From Janthinobacterium sp. (lineage in GTDB: Bacteria; Pseudomonadota; Gammaproteobacteria; Burkholderiales; Burkholderiaceae_D), in assembly GCF_009923995.1 (NCBI RefSeq), contig NZ_RFSK01000034.1, forward strand, positions 1 to 62,015: 62,015 nucleotides of DNA. The letters are read 5' to 3'. The notes under the pieces were generated by a model. That model made no database searches and was not told the DNA's origin. It worked only from the letters and a program-made list of their open reading frames with translations. The translations under genes were made by a program, and so were the position numbers. Each line of letters opens with the position of its first letter. The first letter of the stretch is position 1. Below, in pieces: positions 45,935 to 55,269 of this stretch.

Positions 45935-46341
45935 TGGAGGCGAACGTGCACCAGGCGCTGGTCCTGTTTGCCCACGGCGCGCGCGCCGCGGCCTGGGCCG
46001 CGCCCTTCGAGCGCCTGCGCGAGCTGACGCAGGCGCGCCTGCCCGGCACCGGCGTGCACCTGGCCTTCCTGGAGCTGATGACGCCGCGCCTGCCCGAGCT
46101 GGTGCAGTCGCTGCTGGACACCCTGCCTGCGGGCGCCATGCTGGACGTCACCGTGGTGCCCGTATTCCTGGGGCAGGGCGGGCATGTGCTGCGCGACCTG
46201 CCCTTGCTGGTGGAAGAGCTGCGCCAGCAGCATCCGCGCTTGCGCCTGAAGGTGGTCGAGGCGGTGGGCGAGAACGCCAGCGTGCTGGCCGCCATCGCCG
46301 ACTATTGCGTGGCGGCGCCAGGTTCCAGCGCCGCGTCTTGA
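45934..46341 (+). CDS. cbiX: CbiX/SirB-type sirohydrochlorin chelatase
   Basis: 135 residues, the single-domain (short) CbiX form. It carries the chelatase His in FAHGAR near the start and a second in GQGGHVLRDLP. Such enzymes insert Fe2+ or Co2+ into sirohydrochlorin, giving siroheme for the sulfite reductase encoded about 6 kb away; cobA in the sulfur operon makes the precursor. The ATG at 45934 overlaps the lptG stop. Metal specificity cannot be read from the sequence. Confidence 0.88.
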   Translation: MEANVHQALVLFAHGARAAAWAAPFERLRELTQARLPGTGVHLAFLELMTPRLPELVQSLLDTLPAGAMLDVTVVPVFLGQGGHVLRDLPLLVEELRQQHPRLRLKVVEAVGENASVLAAIADYCVAAPGSSAAS

Positions 46342-47333
46342 ACGGCGGCGCCAGCGCGACGCCTGCGGCGGGCATCGACATCGTCTACCTGTGGGTCGAC
46401 GGCGCCGACCCGGCCTGGCGCGCGCGCCGGCAGCAGGCCTACGCGGCGTGGGCGCGGGCGCATCCCGGCCAGCTGGCCCTGCACGGCAACGTGGCGGGAC
46501 GCTACCGCGACAACGGCGAATTGCGCTACAACCTGCGCGCCCTGGAGCGCTTCTTCCCCGGCCATGGCCATGTCTACCTGCTGACGGACCGGCAAGTGCC
46601 GGCCTGGCTGCGCGCCTCACCGCGCCTGACGGTGGTCGATCACGCCAGCCTGATGCCCGGCGCGGCCTTGCCTGTCTTTGACTCCGGTCATATCGAATCG
46701 TACCTGCATCATATCCCCGGCCTGTCCGAGCGCTTCCTGTACCTGAACGACGACGTGTTCCTGGGCGCGCCGTTCGAGCCGGCGTTCTGGTTTGGCGAGG
46801 GGGAGGGCGCTCACTTGAGCGTTTTCACGGAAAGCGCGCTGCACGATGACTGCGACGGCTTGCGCGCCGACGTGGCGGCGCCCGTCAATTGCGCCACCTT
46901 GTCGCGGCAATGGCTGTCGGCGCAGTACGCCGGTTACCGGCACGAGCCGCGCCTGTATGCGCATGCGCCGCGGCCCATGCTGAAAAGCGCGCTGCATGCG
47001 CTCGAAGCGCTGGCGCCGGCCATGTTTGCGGGCGTGCGGGCGACGGTATTCCGTTCGTGGCGGGTGCCGGCCCTGCTGCCGGACCTGGTGCCGCGCTGGC
47101 TCGTGCACCAGGGGCTGGCGCGCTCGCAGGTGCTCGACCCGCTGCACATCGCCAGCGGCGATGCGCAGGCGCCGCGGCAGCTCGGCGAGCTGGCCGCGCG
47201 CTTCGGCAGCCTGCCATTTTTCTGCATCAACGATACCTGCGACGAGGCCGAGGACGACGATCCGCGCCTGCTGCGCGTGGCCGCGACCCTGCAGCGGCTG
47301 CTGCCGCTGCCGTCATCCTTCGAACGGGACTAG
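46338..47333 (+). CDS. Stealth-family sugar-phosphate transferase
   Basis: 331 residues. Stealth conserved regions appear in order: CR1 IDIVYLWVDGADPAW, CR2 RYRDNGELRYNLRALERF, CR3 (LPVFDSGHIESYLHHIPGL and FLYLNDDVFLG) and CR4 FFCINDT. The family transfers hexose-1-phosphate in capsule and glycan synthesis. No ATG lies near the start. TTG at 46338 in a TTGA overlap with cbiX is preferred; TTG at 46305 is an alternative. It follows LPS-export genes, so a role in an envelope glycan is plausible (inference). Confidence 0.88.
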   Translation: MNGGASATPAAGIDIVYLWVDGADPAWRARRQQAYAAWARAHPGQLALHGNVAGRYRDNGELRYNLRALERFFPGHGHVYLLTDRQVPAWLRASPRLTVVDHASLMPGAALPVFDSGHIESYLHHIPGLSERFLYLNDDVFLGAPFEPAFWFGEGEGAHLSVFTESALHDDCDGLRADVAAPVNCATLSRQWLSAQYAGYRHEPRLYAHAPRPMLKSALHALEALAPAMFAGVRATVFRSWRVPALLPDLVPRWLVHQGLARSQVLDPLHIASGDAQAPRQLGELAARFGSLPFFCINDTCDEAEDDDPRLLRVAATLQRLLPLPSSFERD

Positions 47334-47980
47334 GCCGGTTTTTTCGTCGGCGCCAGGCTGATATGTGCGGCGGCCCCGCTGTCGGACAGCGACGCGAGGA
47401 ACAGCAGCAGGTAAGCGCCCAGCTCCAGCACTTCCTCGCCGAGCAGCGCGTAGGCGTCCGGCATGCCGTGAAAGACCTTCTTGTCGAATGGCCAGCCGGC
47501 CACCATCAGCAGCCCGCCGATGGCCGTCAGGATGGTGACGCGCATGCTGAAAATCTGCGGCGCCACGGCAAAGACCTTGCGCGCGCGGGGCGCGAAGAAG
47601 ACCAGCAGGCGTATCAGGATCAGCAGTTCCAACACGCGCAGGGCCTTTTCCGCCTGCGCCCAGGCGGGCGCCGTGCCGAACTGGTCGATGTCCAGTTCCC
47701 GCAGCAGGAAGCCGAACAGCAGGGCCGACATGCCGGCATGCATGAGGAAACGCAAGGACTGGCGGTCCCCTTCCTGCCACGCGCGCACGCCGTGCACCGT
47801 GCAGGCCAGGGCCAGGAACAGCGCCTGCAGCCATTCGAGCAGGTGGTTTTCGTCGTCGATATCGGGGAACACCGTCCACAGGGCGATGGAGATTGCCATG
47901 CTCAGGAGTACGGCGCCGGCGACGCCGGCATTGCTGCGGCTGAGCGAAGTGAGGGCTTCGCGCATGGAAGTGAAATTCAT
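47330..47980 (-). CDS. Multi-spanning membrane protein of unknown function
   Basis: 216 residues with about five or six hydrophobic helices (about 20-36, 50-66, 78-96, 115-135, 145-165, 180-200). No family is recognised. The start is uncertain: ATG at 47980 (chosen) has only a weak ribosome site, and ATG at 47965 is also possible. Its stop shares the CTAG at 47330-47333 with the convergent Stealth gene. Confidence 0.75.
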   Translation of the reverse strand: MNFTSMREALTSLSRSNAGVAGAVLLSMAISIALWTVFPDIDDENHLLEWLQALFLALACTVHGVRAWQEGDRQSLRFLMHAGMSALLFGFLLRELDIDQFGTAPAWAQAEKALRVLELLILIRLLVFFAPRARKVFAVAPQIFSMRVTILTAIGGLLMVAGWPFDKKVFHGMPDAYALLGEEVLELGAYLLLFLASLSDSGAAAHISLAPTKKPA

Positions 47981-48229
47981 GTATGGGGTACGACGGATCA
48001 AGTTGCGCGGCGCGGTATTGCAGCCTGCGGCGCAGCTTTTTTCGGGGATGTCGTACGCGGTGCCCGTCAGCCGGGGGACTGCACGGCACGCGCGATGGTG
48101 GGGTGTAGCCTGCGTTTCCTTGCTATCACACAATAACTTCTCGAGAAAAGATGCGGGTGCATCCTATCATGTTTTATCGGAAGACGTCAGTTACTGACTT
48201 TAAAGTCGGTAAAATACGCTGTGTTTAAT

Positions 48230-48997
48230 TCAGGCATGGCGGCGCGCCAGTGGCGTGTCCGCCACCTCGGTGGCTTGCTGCGCGCGCGTGGCCATGGCAT
48301 CGCCCAGCATCACGAGGACGGGACCGTGCGCGTCGCCCAGGCCGTGGGCCAGCGCGCTGAGCGGCAGGCGCACGATGCGCTGGTCGGCCCGGCTGCAGTT
48401 TTCGATCACCACCACGGGCGTCTCGGCAGGGCGGCCCTGCGCCAGCAGGCGCTGCGCCGTGACGATGGCTTCGCGTCCGCCCATGTATTGCACCAGCGTA
48501 TCGCAGTCGGGGATGCGCGTCTGGTCCGGTTCGCCCGGCGCCGTGCTGGAGGTAAAGAAGGCCACGCTGCGCGCCACGCCCCGCTTGGTCAGCGGCTGCT
48601 GCGTGGCGGCCGCTGCCGCCAGGGCCGTGGTGATGCCGGGCACCACTTCCACGGCGATGCCCGCTTCTTCCAGTGCCCGCAATTCCTCGTCGGCGCGGCC
48701 GAACAGCATGGGGTCGCCCCCTTTCAGGCGCACGACGACGGCATGCTTGCGCGCGTTGTCGACCAGCTGCTTGTTGATGAAGGCTTGCGCCGTGGACAGC
48801 TGGCCGCAGCGCTTGCCCACGAGAATCTTTTGCGCCTGCGGACACAGCTCCAGCATCTCGCTGGTCACCAGGGCGTCGTGCAGCACGACGTCCGCCTGCG
48901 CCAGCAGGCGCGCGCCGCGCAAGGTCATCAGGTCTTGCGCGCCGGGGCCGGCGCCGACCAGGTAGACCTTGCCGGGGAGAGATGGGGAGCTGTTCAT
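48230..48997 (-). CDS. cobA: Uroporphyrinogen-III C-methyltransferase (SUMT)
   Basis: 255 residues. Signatures are VYLVGAGPGAQDLMTLRGAR and RLKGGDPMLFGRADEE. It methylates uroporphyrinogen III twice, giving precorrin-2 on the way to siroheme. It lacks the CysG N-terminal dehydrogenase/chelatase domain. It is the last gene of the sulfur operon, 14 bases after cysN, consistent with making the sulfite-reductase cofactor. Confidence 0.94.
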   Translation of the reverse strand: MNSSPSLPGKVYLVGAGPGAQDLMTLRGARLLAQADVVLHDALVTSEMLELCPQAQKILVGKRCGQLSTAQAFINKQLVDNARKHAVVVRLKGGDPMLFGRADEELRALEEAGIAVEVVPGITTALAAAAATQQPLTKRGVARSVAFFTSSTAPGEPDQTRIPDCDTLVQYMGGREAIVTAQRLLAQGRPAETPVVVIENCSRADQRIVRLPLSALAHGLGDAHGPVLVMLGDAMATRAQQATEVADTPLARRHA

Positions 48998-49011
48998 GGT
49001 GCTTGCCTTCC

Positions 49012-50331
49012 TTAGCCGATGCGGATCATGCCGGCCGCGACCGTTTGGTGGGTGACTTCATCGATCAGGATAAACGCGCCCGTGGCGCGGATATCGGCAT
49101 ACGCATCGGCCGCCAGCGCCTGCTGTACGTTCAGGCTGATGCGGGCGATGTCGTTCAGCTTCAGGCCGTCGGCCGGGTGGCGCTGCTGCGTGTTGATGTC
49201 GAGAATCGACTCGATCGCCGTCACCTTGGCCGCCGTCTGCTTCGTGCCATGCTTGATCCAGTACTTGCGGCGCAGGTCCAGCCCGTCTTCCGACAGCCAG
49301 CACACATCGGCCACCACCTGTTTCAGCAGGGTGGCGGGGCGTTCGGCACTGGCCAGCAGGTCGCCGCGCGAAATGTCCAGGTATTCATTGAGCAGCAGGG
49401 TCACGGACTGGCCCACCACGGCCGTCGGCAGCGAGCCGTCCAGGGTGACGATATCTTTCACGGTTGCCGTCTGGCCCGAGGGCTGCACCACCAGGGTGTC
49501 GCCGATGCTGACCTTGCCCGCTTCGATGCGGCCCATGTAGCCGCGGAAGTCGTTCGCTTCGTGGCCGTTGTGGCGCGCCACCAGCTGCACGGGGAAGCGG
49601 AAGGGCGCGTCGTGCGATTCGTCGTAGACGGACAGCGATTCGAGCAGTTCGATCAGGGTGGGGCCCGTGTACCAGCCCAGCTTCTCGCCCCGTTCGACGA
49701 CGTTGTCGCCCGTCAATGCCGACAGGGGGATCGGCGTGATGTCCTTCAGACCCAGCGACTGGGCGAATTCGCGGTAGGCGGCGACGATACGGTTGTACAC
49801 CGTTTCATCGTAATCGACCAGGTCCATCTTGTTGACGGCGACGACCACGTGTTCGATCTGCAGCAGGTGGGCGATGGTCGAGTGACGTTTGGTCTGGATC
49901 AACAGTTCCACGCTGCCATCGTCGCCCAGTTTCACTTTCGACACGTCGATCAGGATGATGACGGCGTCGGCCGTGGACGCCCCCGTGACCATGTTGCGCG
50001 TGTATTGCTCGTGGCCCGGCGTGTCGGCGATGATGAACTTGCGTTTCGGCGTGGCGAAGTAGCGGTAGGCCACGTCGATGGTGATGCCTTGCTCGCGTTC
50101 CGCTTCCAGGCCGTCCGTCAGCAGCGACAGGTCGACCGTGTCGCCCACCGTGCGCTTGTGCTTGGAGCGCGACATGGCGTCGAGCTGGTCGGCGAAGATG
50201 CCCTTGCTGTCGAACAACAAACGGCCGATCAGGGTGCTCTTGCCGTCATCGACGGAACCGGCCGTGATAAAGCGCAACATGCCGCGTTCGACGCTGCTGC
50301 TGAGATTGGTGTTCTGGATTGCTGCGTTCAT
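49012..50331 (-). CDS. cysN: Sulfate adenylyltransferase subunit 1 (GTPase) CysN
   Basis: 439 residues with G-domain motifs GSVDDGKSTLIGRLL, DTPGHEQYTRNM and NKMDLVD, followed by EF-Tu-like domains 2 and 3. It drives APS formation with CysD at the cost of GTP. It has no C-terminal CysC (APS kinase) fusion. Its start overlaps the cysD stop by one base (TAATG). Confidence 0.97.
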   Translation of the reverse strand: MNAAIQNTNLSSSVERGMLRFITAGSVDDGKSTLIGRLLFDSKGIFADQLDAMSRSKHKRTVGDTVDLSLLTDGLEAEREQGITIDVAYRYFATPKRKFIIADTPGHEQYTRNMVTGASTADAVIILIDVSKVKLGDDGSVELLIQTKRHSTIAHLLQIEHVVVAVNKMDLVDYDETVYNRIVAAYREFAQSLGLKDITPIPLSALTGDNVVERGEKLGWYTGPTLIELLESLSVYDESHDAPFRFPVQLVARHNGHEANDFRGYMGRIEAGKVSIGDTLVVQPSGQTATVKDIVTLDGSLPTAVVGQSVTLLLNEYLDISRGDLLASAERPATLLKQVVADVCWLSEDGLDLRRKYWIKHGTKQTAAKVTAIESILDINTQQRHPADGLKLNDIARISLNVQQALAADAYADIRATGAFILIDEVTHQTVAAGMIRIG

Positions 50332-51242
50332 TAGAAATACCCTGCTTTCTTGCGTTTTTCCATCGAGGCTTCGGAAGTCTGGTCATCCATGCGGGTGGCG
50401 CCCCGCTCCGTGATTTGCGTGATCGCCGTCTCGGCGATGATGGCGTCCACCGTCGCCGCGTCGGACGACACGGGGCAGGTGCACGAGATGTCGCCCACGG
50501 TGCGGAAGCGCACGACTTGCGTTTCCACCGTTTCGCCGTCGCGTGGCGGCGTCAGGTCCGTCAGCGGCACCAGCAGGCCGTTGCGCGGGATCACCTGGCG
50601 TTCGTGGGCGAAGTAGATCGGCGGCAATTCCAGCTGCTCGCGGGCGATGTATTGCCACACGTCCAGTTCCGTCCAGTTCGAGATGGGGAAGACGCGCATG
50701 TTTTCACCGGGATGCACGCGGGTGTTATACAGGTCCCACAGTTCCGGGCGCTGGGCTTTCGGATCCCAGGCGCCGAATTCGTCGCGGAAGGAAAAGATGC
50801 GTTCCTTGGCGCGGGCCTTCTCTTCATCGCGGCGGGCGCCGCCGATGCAGGCGTCGAAACCGTGTGCGGCGATGGTTTCGAGCAAGGTCACGGCTTGCGC
50901 CGCATTGCGCGAATCCGTCGCCGGGTTGCGCAGGCGCACGGTGCCCCGCGTGATGGAGTCTTCCACGGAGCCGACGATCAGGCGTTCGCCCAGTTGCGCC
51001 ACCTTTTTATCGCGGAAGGTGATGACTTCCGGGAAGTTGTGGCCCGTGTCGATGTGCACGAGGGGGAATGGAAACTTGCCTGGGCGGAAGGCCTTCTCGG
51101 CCAGGCGCAGCAGGACGACGGAATCCTTGCCGCCGGAAAACAGCAGGGCGGGGTTGGCCGATTCGGCCGCCACTTCGCGCATGATGTGGATGGCTTCCGA
51201 CTCAAGACTGTCGAGGTGGCGCTGGTTCAAAATATTGCTCAT
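50331..51242 (-). CDS. cysD: Sulfate adenylyltransferase subunit 2 CysD
   Basis: 303 residues. The PP-loop is LLFSGGKDSVVLLRL, and the family strand RRDEEKARAKERIFSFRDEF is present. It forms APS from ATP and sulfate together with CysN. It lies 40 bases after cysH in the same operon. Confidence 0.97.
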   Translation of the reverse strand: MSNILNQRHLDSLESEAIHIMREVAAESANPALLFSGGKDSVVLLRLAEKAFRPGKFPFPLVHIDTGHNFPEVITFRDKKVAQLGERLIVGSVEDSITRGTVRLRNPATDSRNAAQAVTLLETIAAHGFDACIGGARRDEEKARAKERIFSFRDEFGAWDPKAQRPELWDLYNTRVHPGENMRVFPISNWTELDVWQYIAREQLELPPIYFAHERQVIPRNGLLVPLTDLTPPRDGETVETQVVRFRTVGDISCTCPVSSDAATVDAIIAETAITQITERGATRMDDQTSEASMEKRKKAGYF

Positions 51243-51282
51243 ATTGGATGCTTTCTTGTTCTGCTGCGTCTGTTATGTCTGT

Positions 51283-51999
51283 TCAGGCTGCCACGGATTT
51301 GATGCGGATCAACTTGCCGTCCACCATATGCAGGCCGCATTCCTTGGAATCGGGATTTTCCCACCACCAGCGTCCGGCGCGCACGTCTTCGCCCGGCTGC
51401 ACGGCCCGCGTGCACGGTTCGCAGCCGATGGACGGGTAGCCCTGGTCGTGCAGCGCGTTGTACGGCACGTCGTTGGCGCGGATGTAGGCCCACACGTCTT
51501 CTTCCGACCAGTCGGCCAGGGGATTGAACTTGGTCATGGCGTGCGCCGCGTCCTCTTCCTGCACGTGCAGTTCCGCGCGCGTGGTGGACTGGGCGCGGCG
51601 CTGGCCCGTGACCCAGGCCTTGTTGCCGGCCAGGGCGCGGCCCAGGGGCTCGACCTTGCGGATGCGGCAGCATTCGCGGCGCATCTCGACGCTGTTGTAG
51701 AAGGCGTTCAGGCCGTTCTGTTCCACGTAGGCGGCGACGGCTTCCGGCTGCGGGCGGTACAGGACGATGTCGTGGCCGTAATGCGCCTTGACCTTGTCGA
51801 GCACGGCCAGGGTTTCCTGGTGCAGCCGGCCCGTTTCCAGGGAAAAGATGCCGATTGGCAGCTTTGCCTTCAGGATCATGTCGGTCAGCACCATGTCTTC
51901 GGCTGCCAGGCTGGACGCGAACACGGCCGGCGAAAAGTCCGCAGCGATGCGTGTCAGCGTTTGCTCGGTGGCGTCAATCAAAGAAGTCAAATTGCTCAT
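51283..51999 (-). CDS. cysH: Assimilatory APS reductase CysH (4Fe-4S type)
   Basis: 238 residues. A PAPS-reductase fold with the iron-sulfur Cys set CC (RRECCRIRKVEPL) and CxxC (GCEPCTRAV), plus the catalytic Cys in ECGLH. The CC/CxxC set marks APS reductases, which reduce APS directly, so APS kinase is not needed. This agrees with the absence of cysC in the operon. It starts 11 bases after DUF934. Confidence 0.95.
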   Translation of the reverse strand: MSNLTSLIDATEQTLTRIAADFSPAVFASSLAAEDMVLTDMILKAKLPIGIFSLETGRLHQETLAVLDKVKAHYGHDIVLYRPQPEAVAAYVEQNGLNAFYNSVEMRRECCRIRKVEPLGRALAGNKAWVTGQRRAQSTTRAELHVQEEDAAHAMTKFNPLADWSEEDVWAYIRANDVPYNALHDQGYPSIGCEPCTRAVQPGEDVRAGRWWWENPDSKECGLHMVDGKLIRIKSVAA

Positions 52000-52010
52000 G
52001 GCTGTCTTTC

Positions 52011-52571
52011 TCAGATGCCGGCCGCGTTGTCGAGGTCGGGATTCTGGCCTACGCGGTGGTGGCGGCGGAACAGCGGCGACTTGTCATCCCACGAAGCCTG
52101 GTAGGTTTCCGAAAAGACCGATAAGCCTTTCAGGGCGTCATGGATGCTGCGATCCGGCCGGGTGGCATAGGCGTCGAAGCCGACGCGGTGCATGGAAAAC
52201 AGCTGGTCGCGCAGCACGTCGCCGATGGCGCGCAATTCCCCACGGAAACCCAGGCGGGCGCGCAGGTTGAAGGCGATGGAATAGCCGCGCCCATCCGTGA
52301 ATTTCGGGAAATCGACACCGATGACGGGCAGTTGCGCCACGTCGGCCGCCAGTTCTTCCGGGCGCTCGTCGCTGGCCAGCCACACGCCGATGTCGGGCAG
52401 GCGGGCGGCCAGGCTTGCGCGCTGGGCTTGCCATACGGTCAGGGGCACGATGACCTTGCCGGCGGGCACGACGACCGTGTCCGGCGCATCGCCCTCATCG
52501 AGGCGCAGCAAGCCCCAGGTATTCGGCACCACGGCGGCGTTCTTGATGATTTCTTCGCGTACTTCAAACAT
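52011..52571 (-). CDS. DUF934 family protein of the sulfur operon
   Basis: 186 residues covering a complete DUF934 domain (VPLTVWQAQ, IGVDFPKFTDGRGYSIAFNL, RLGFRGELRAIGDVLRDQL, FDAY). In betaproteobacteria this gene follows cysI and is thought to assist sulfite reduction; the mechanism is unproven. The start overlaps the cysI stop by 8 bases, supporting a coupled role. Confidence 0.92.
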   Translation of the reverse strand: MFEVREEIIKNAAVVPNTWGLLRLDEGDAPDTVVVPAGKVIVPLTVWQAQRASLAARLPDIGVWLASDERPEELAADVAQLPVIGVDFPKFTDGRGYSIAFNLRARLGFRGELRAIGDVLRDQLFSMHRVGFDAYATRPDRSIHDALKGLSVFSETYQASWDDKSPLFRRHHRVGQNPDLDNAAGI

Positions 52572-54252
52572 ATTCGTCTTCTCCCACCAGGTTGCCGACG
52601 GTGATCGGCGTTGCATATACGTGTTCCTTGAACGGCGCCAGGCCCAGGCGCTGGGCCGTGTCGACGAAGCGCTCGCCTTCGTGGCGGTCGCGCACGTAGA
52701 CGTGCAGCAGGCGGCCGATGACTTCCGGCATTTGCAAGGCGGAGAACGATGGTCCGATGATCTTGCCGATGGCGGCGTGGTTGCCCTGCGCGCCGCCGAT
52801 CGACACTTGATACCATTCGCTGCCATCCTTGTCGACGCCGAGGATGCCGATGCTGCCCACGTGATGGTGGCCGCAGGCATTGATGCAGCCGGAAATATTC
52901 AGCTCGATCTCGCCGATGTCGTGCTGGAAGTCGATGCTGTCGAAGCGTTCCGCGATGGCGGCCGCGATCGGCAGGGACTTGGCGTTGGCCAGCGAGCAGA
53001 AATCGCCGCCGGGGCAGCAGATCATGTCCGTCAGCAAGCCGATGTTCGGCGTGGCCAGGCCGTGCGCCTTGGCTTCCTGCCACAGTTTAAAGAGTTTCGA
53101 CTGTTCCACGTCGGCCAGCACCAGATTCTGTTCATGCGTCACGCGCAGTTCGCCAAAGCTGTAGCGGTCGGCCAGGTCGGCCACGAAGTCGATCTGCTCG
53201 GCCGTCGCGTCGCCCGGCGGCACGCCCGTCTTCTTCAGCGACAGCACGACGGCCACGTAGCCGGGGCGCTGGTGCGGCTTGACGTTGCGCGCCAGCCAGT
53301 TCACATAGGCCTTGTTGTCCGCATGCTCCGCCTGGTAGTCGAATTCCGGCAGGGCGGCATAGGCGGGCGGATTGAAGAAGTCCGCCACGCGCTGCATTTC
53401 CTCGGTCGTCAGGGTTTCCGGACCATCCTTCAGGTCCACCCATTCCGCTTCCACCTGGCGCGTGAATTCTTCCACGCCGATGGCTTTCAGCAGGATCTTG
53501 ATGCGCGCCTTGTATTTGTTGTCGCGGCGGCCATGCAGGTTGTACACGCGCATGATGGCCTGGATGTACGTCAGCAAGTGCTGCCATGGCAGGAATTCGC
53601 GCACCACGCTGCCCAGGATGGGGGTGCGGCCCATGCCGCCGCCCGCCATCACCTTGAAGCCCACTTCGCCCGCTGCGTTGCGCACGGCCGTCAAGCCGAT
53701 GTCATGCACGGCGATGGCGGCGCGGTCTTCCACGGCGCCATTGATGGCCACCTTGAATTTGCGCGGCAGGGCGATGAATTCCGGGTGGAAGGTGCTCCAC
53801 TGGCGCAGCACTTCCGCGTACGGGCGCGGATCGATGATTTCATCGGCGGCGACGCCGGCGTACGGGTCCGATGTTGTATTACGGATACAGTTGCCCGAAG
53901 TCTGGATCGCGTGCATTTCCACGGATGCCAGGTCGGTGAGGATATCGGGGGTCTGTTCCAGCTCGATCCAGTTGAACTGGATGTTCTGGCGCGTCGTGAA
54001 GTGGCCGTAGCCGCGGTCGTACTTGCGCGCGATGTGCGCGAACATGCGCATCTGCTTCGACGACAGCAAGCCGTAAGGCACGGCGATGCGCAGCATGTAG
54101 GCGTGGCGTTGCATGTACAGGCCGTTTTGCAGGCGCAGCGGAATGAATTCCTCTTCCGTCAGCTCATTGGCGATACGGCGCGCAACCTGGTCTCGGTACT
54201 GGGCGATGCGTTCTTTGATGATGAGGTGGTCGTACTGATCGTAATGGTACAT
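52564..54252 (-). CDS. cysI: Sulfite reductase hemoprotein (siroheme, 4Fe-4S) CysI
   Basis: 562 residues of the nitrite/sulfite reductase family with two ferredoxin-like halves. The cluster-siroheme Cys motifs are CCPGGDFCSLANAK and NISGCINACGHH. It reduces sulfite to sulfide. No CysJ flavoprotein is in the operon, so electrons probably come from ferredoxin or an unlinked partner. It is the second gene of the operon after the TauE transporter. Confidence 0.93.
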   Translation of the reverse strand: MYHYDQYDHLIIKERIAQYRDQVARRIANELTEEEFIPLRLQNGLYMQRHAYMLRIAVPYGLLSSKQMRMFAHIARKYDRGYGHFTTRQNIQFNWIELEQTPDILTDLASVEMHAIQTSGNCIRNTTSDPYAGVAADEIIDPRPYAEVLRQWSTFHPEFIALPRKFKVAINGAVEDRAAIAVHDIGLTAVRNAAGEVGFKVMAGGGMGRTPILGSVVREFLPWQHLLTYIQAIMRVYNLHGRRDNKYKARIKILLKAIGVEEFTRQVEAEWVDLKDGPETLTTEEMQRVADFFNPPAYAALPEFDYQAEHADNKAYVNWLARNVKPHQRPGYVAVVLSLKKTGVPPGDATAEQIDFVADLADRYSFGELRVTHEQNLVLADVEQSKLFKLWQEAKAHGLATPNIGLLTDMICCPGGDFCSLANAKSLPIAAAIAERFDSIDFQHDIGEIELNISGCINACGHHHVGSIGILGVDKDGSEWYQVSIGGAQGNHAAIGKIIGPSFSALQMPEVIGRLLHVYVRDRHEGERFVDTAQRLGLAPFKEHVYATPITVGNLVGEDEYV

Positions 54253-54334
54253 ATCAATTCCTAAAAAAGCCGGGGTGCTGGAAGATTGCCTGGGATTATG
54301 TTCTTGATACTGTTCGTGTTACTTGTTCGGTCAA

Positions 54335-55108
54335 TTAATAGATTAGCTTTACTGCCACGCCGGTCAAGGTCATCGCCAGCAGGACTCTTAAAAACTTTTC
54401 CGGCACGGAGCGCGCCACCCAGGAGCCCAGGGTGATGCCGGGCAAGGAGCCGACCAGCAGGGAGGCCAGCAATTCCCAGTGGATGGAGCCGAGCCACCAG
54501 TGGCCCAGGGCGGCGATGGCCGTCAGGGGCACGGCGTAGGCGATATCGGTGCCCGCCACTTCGGCCGACGTCATGCGTGGATACAGCATCACCAGCAGGG
54601 TGGCGCCGATGGCGCCGGCGCCGATCGAGGAGACCGTCACCAGCACGCCCAGCACGGCGCCGGCGATGATGGTGGCGGCGGAAAGCTTGTTGCCTTGCAA
54701 TTGTTTCTCAGGGTGGGCATTGATCCAGGCCAGCATGCGGCCCTTGAAGATCAGCGCCACGACGGTCAGCAGCACGGAAGCGGCGATGGAATAGCGGATG
54801 ATCTGGCCGATTTCCGGCGACAGGGTGCCGAACGATTTCAGCGCCAGGGTCGAGACGACGGCGGCGGGCAGGGCGCCGATGCACAGGCGCTTGACGATAT
54901 CCCAGCGGATGGTGCCGCGCAGGCGGTGGGTCAGGGTGCCGGCGCTCTTGGTGATCGAGGCGAAGGCCAGGTCGGTGCCCACGGCCACGGAGGGCGGCAC
55001 GCCAAACAGCAGGGTTAACAGGGGCGTCATCAGCGAACCGCCGCCCACGCCGGTCATTCCTACGAGTAATCCTACGGCAAATCCTGAGACTATATAAGAC
55101 AAAGTCAT
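54335..55108 (-). CDS. TauE/SafE-family sulfite exporter-like permease
   Basis: 257 residues with about eight membrane helices and the TauE/SafE pattern GMTGVGGGSLMTPLLTLLFG repeated later as VSSIGAGAIGATLLV. Family members move sulfite, sulfonates or related anions. As first gene of the sulfate-reduction operon (82 bases before cysI), a role in sulfate/sulfite balance is plausible; direction is not certain. It is divergent from the CysB-type regulator. Confidence 0.9.
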   Translation of the reverse strand: MTLSYIVSGFAVGLLVGMTGVGGGSLMTPLLTLLFGVPPSVAVGTDLAFASITKSAGTLTHRLRGTIRWDIVKRLCIGALPAAVVSTLALKSFGTLSPEIGQIIRYSIAASVLLTVVALIFKGRMLAWINAHPEKQLQGNKLSAATIIAGAVLGVLVTVSSIGAGAIGATLLVMLYPRMTSAEVAGTDIAYAVPLTAIAALGHWWLGSIHWELLASLLVGSLPGITLGSWVARSVPEKFLRVLLAMTLTGVAVKLIY

Positions 55109-55182
55109 GCTTTCACCCCCAAAGTACCCGCAATAGTAATAAACTTGGCGTTTAATCCAAACTACTAAGTACGCATTTGCTT

Positions 55183-55205
55183 ATATGCGATATGCGTATA
55201 TGCAT
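55183..55205. promoter_or_regulatory. Three ATATGC repeats in the TauE-cysB divergent region
   Basis: ATATGC occurs at 55183-55188, 55190-55195 and 55198-55203, spaced 7 and 8 bases, within a 161-base intergenic region shared by the sulfur operon and its probable regulator. The position suits a LysR-family site, but the known CysB site is not recognisable. Confidence 0.45.
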
Positions 55206-55269
55206 GAACGTAAAATCATGGGTGGGGCGGAACTTCGGCAAATCACGGCAATCTAGGGCAAAACCAGCA

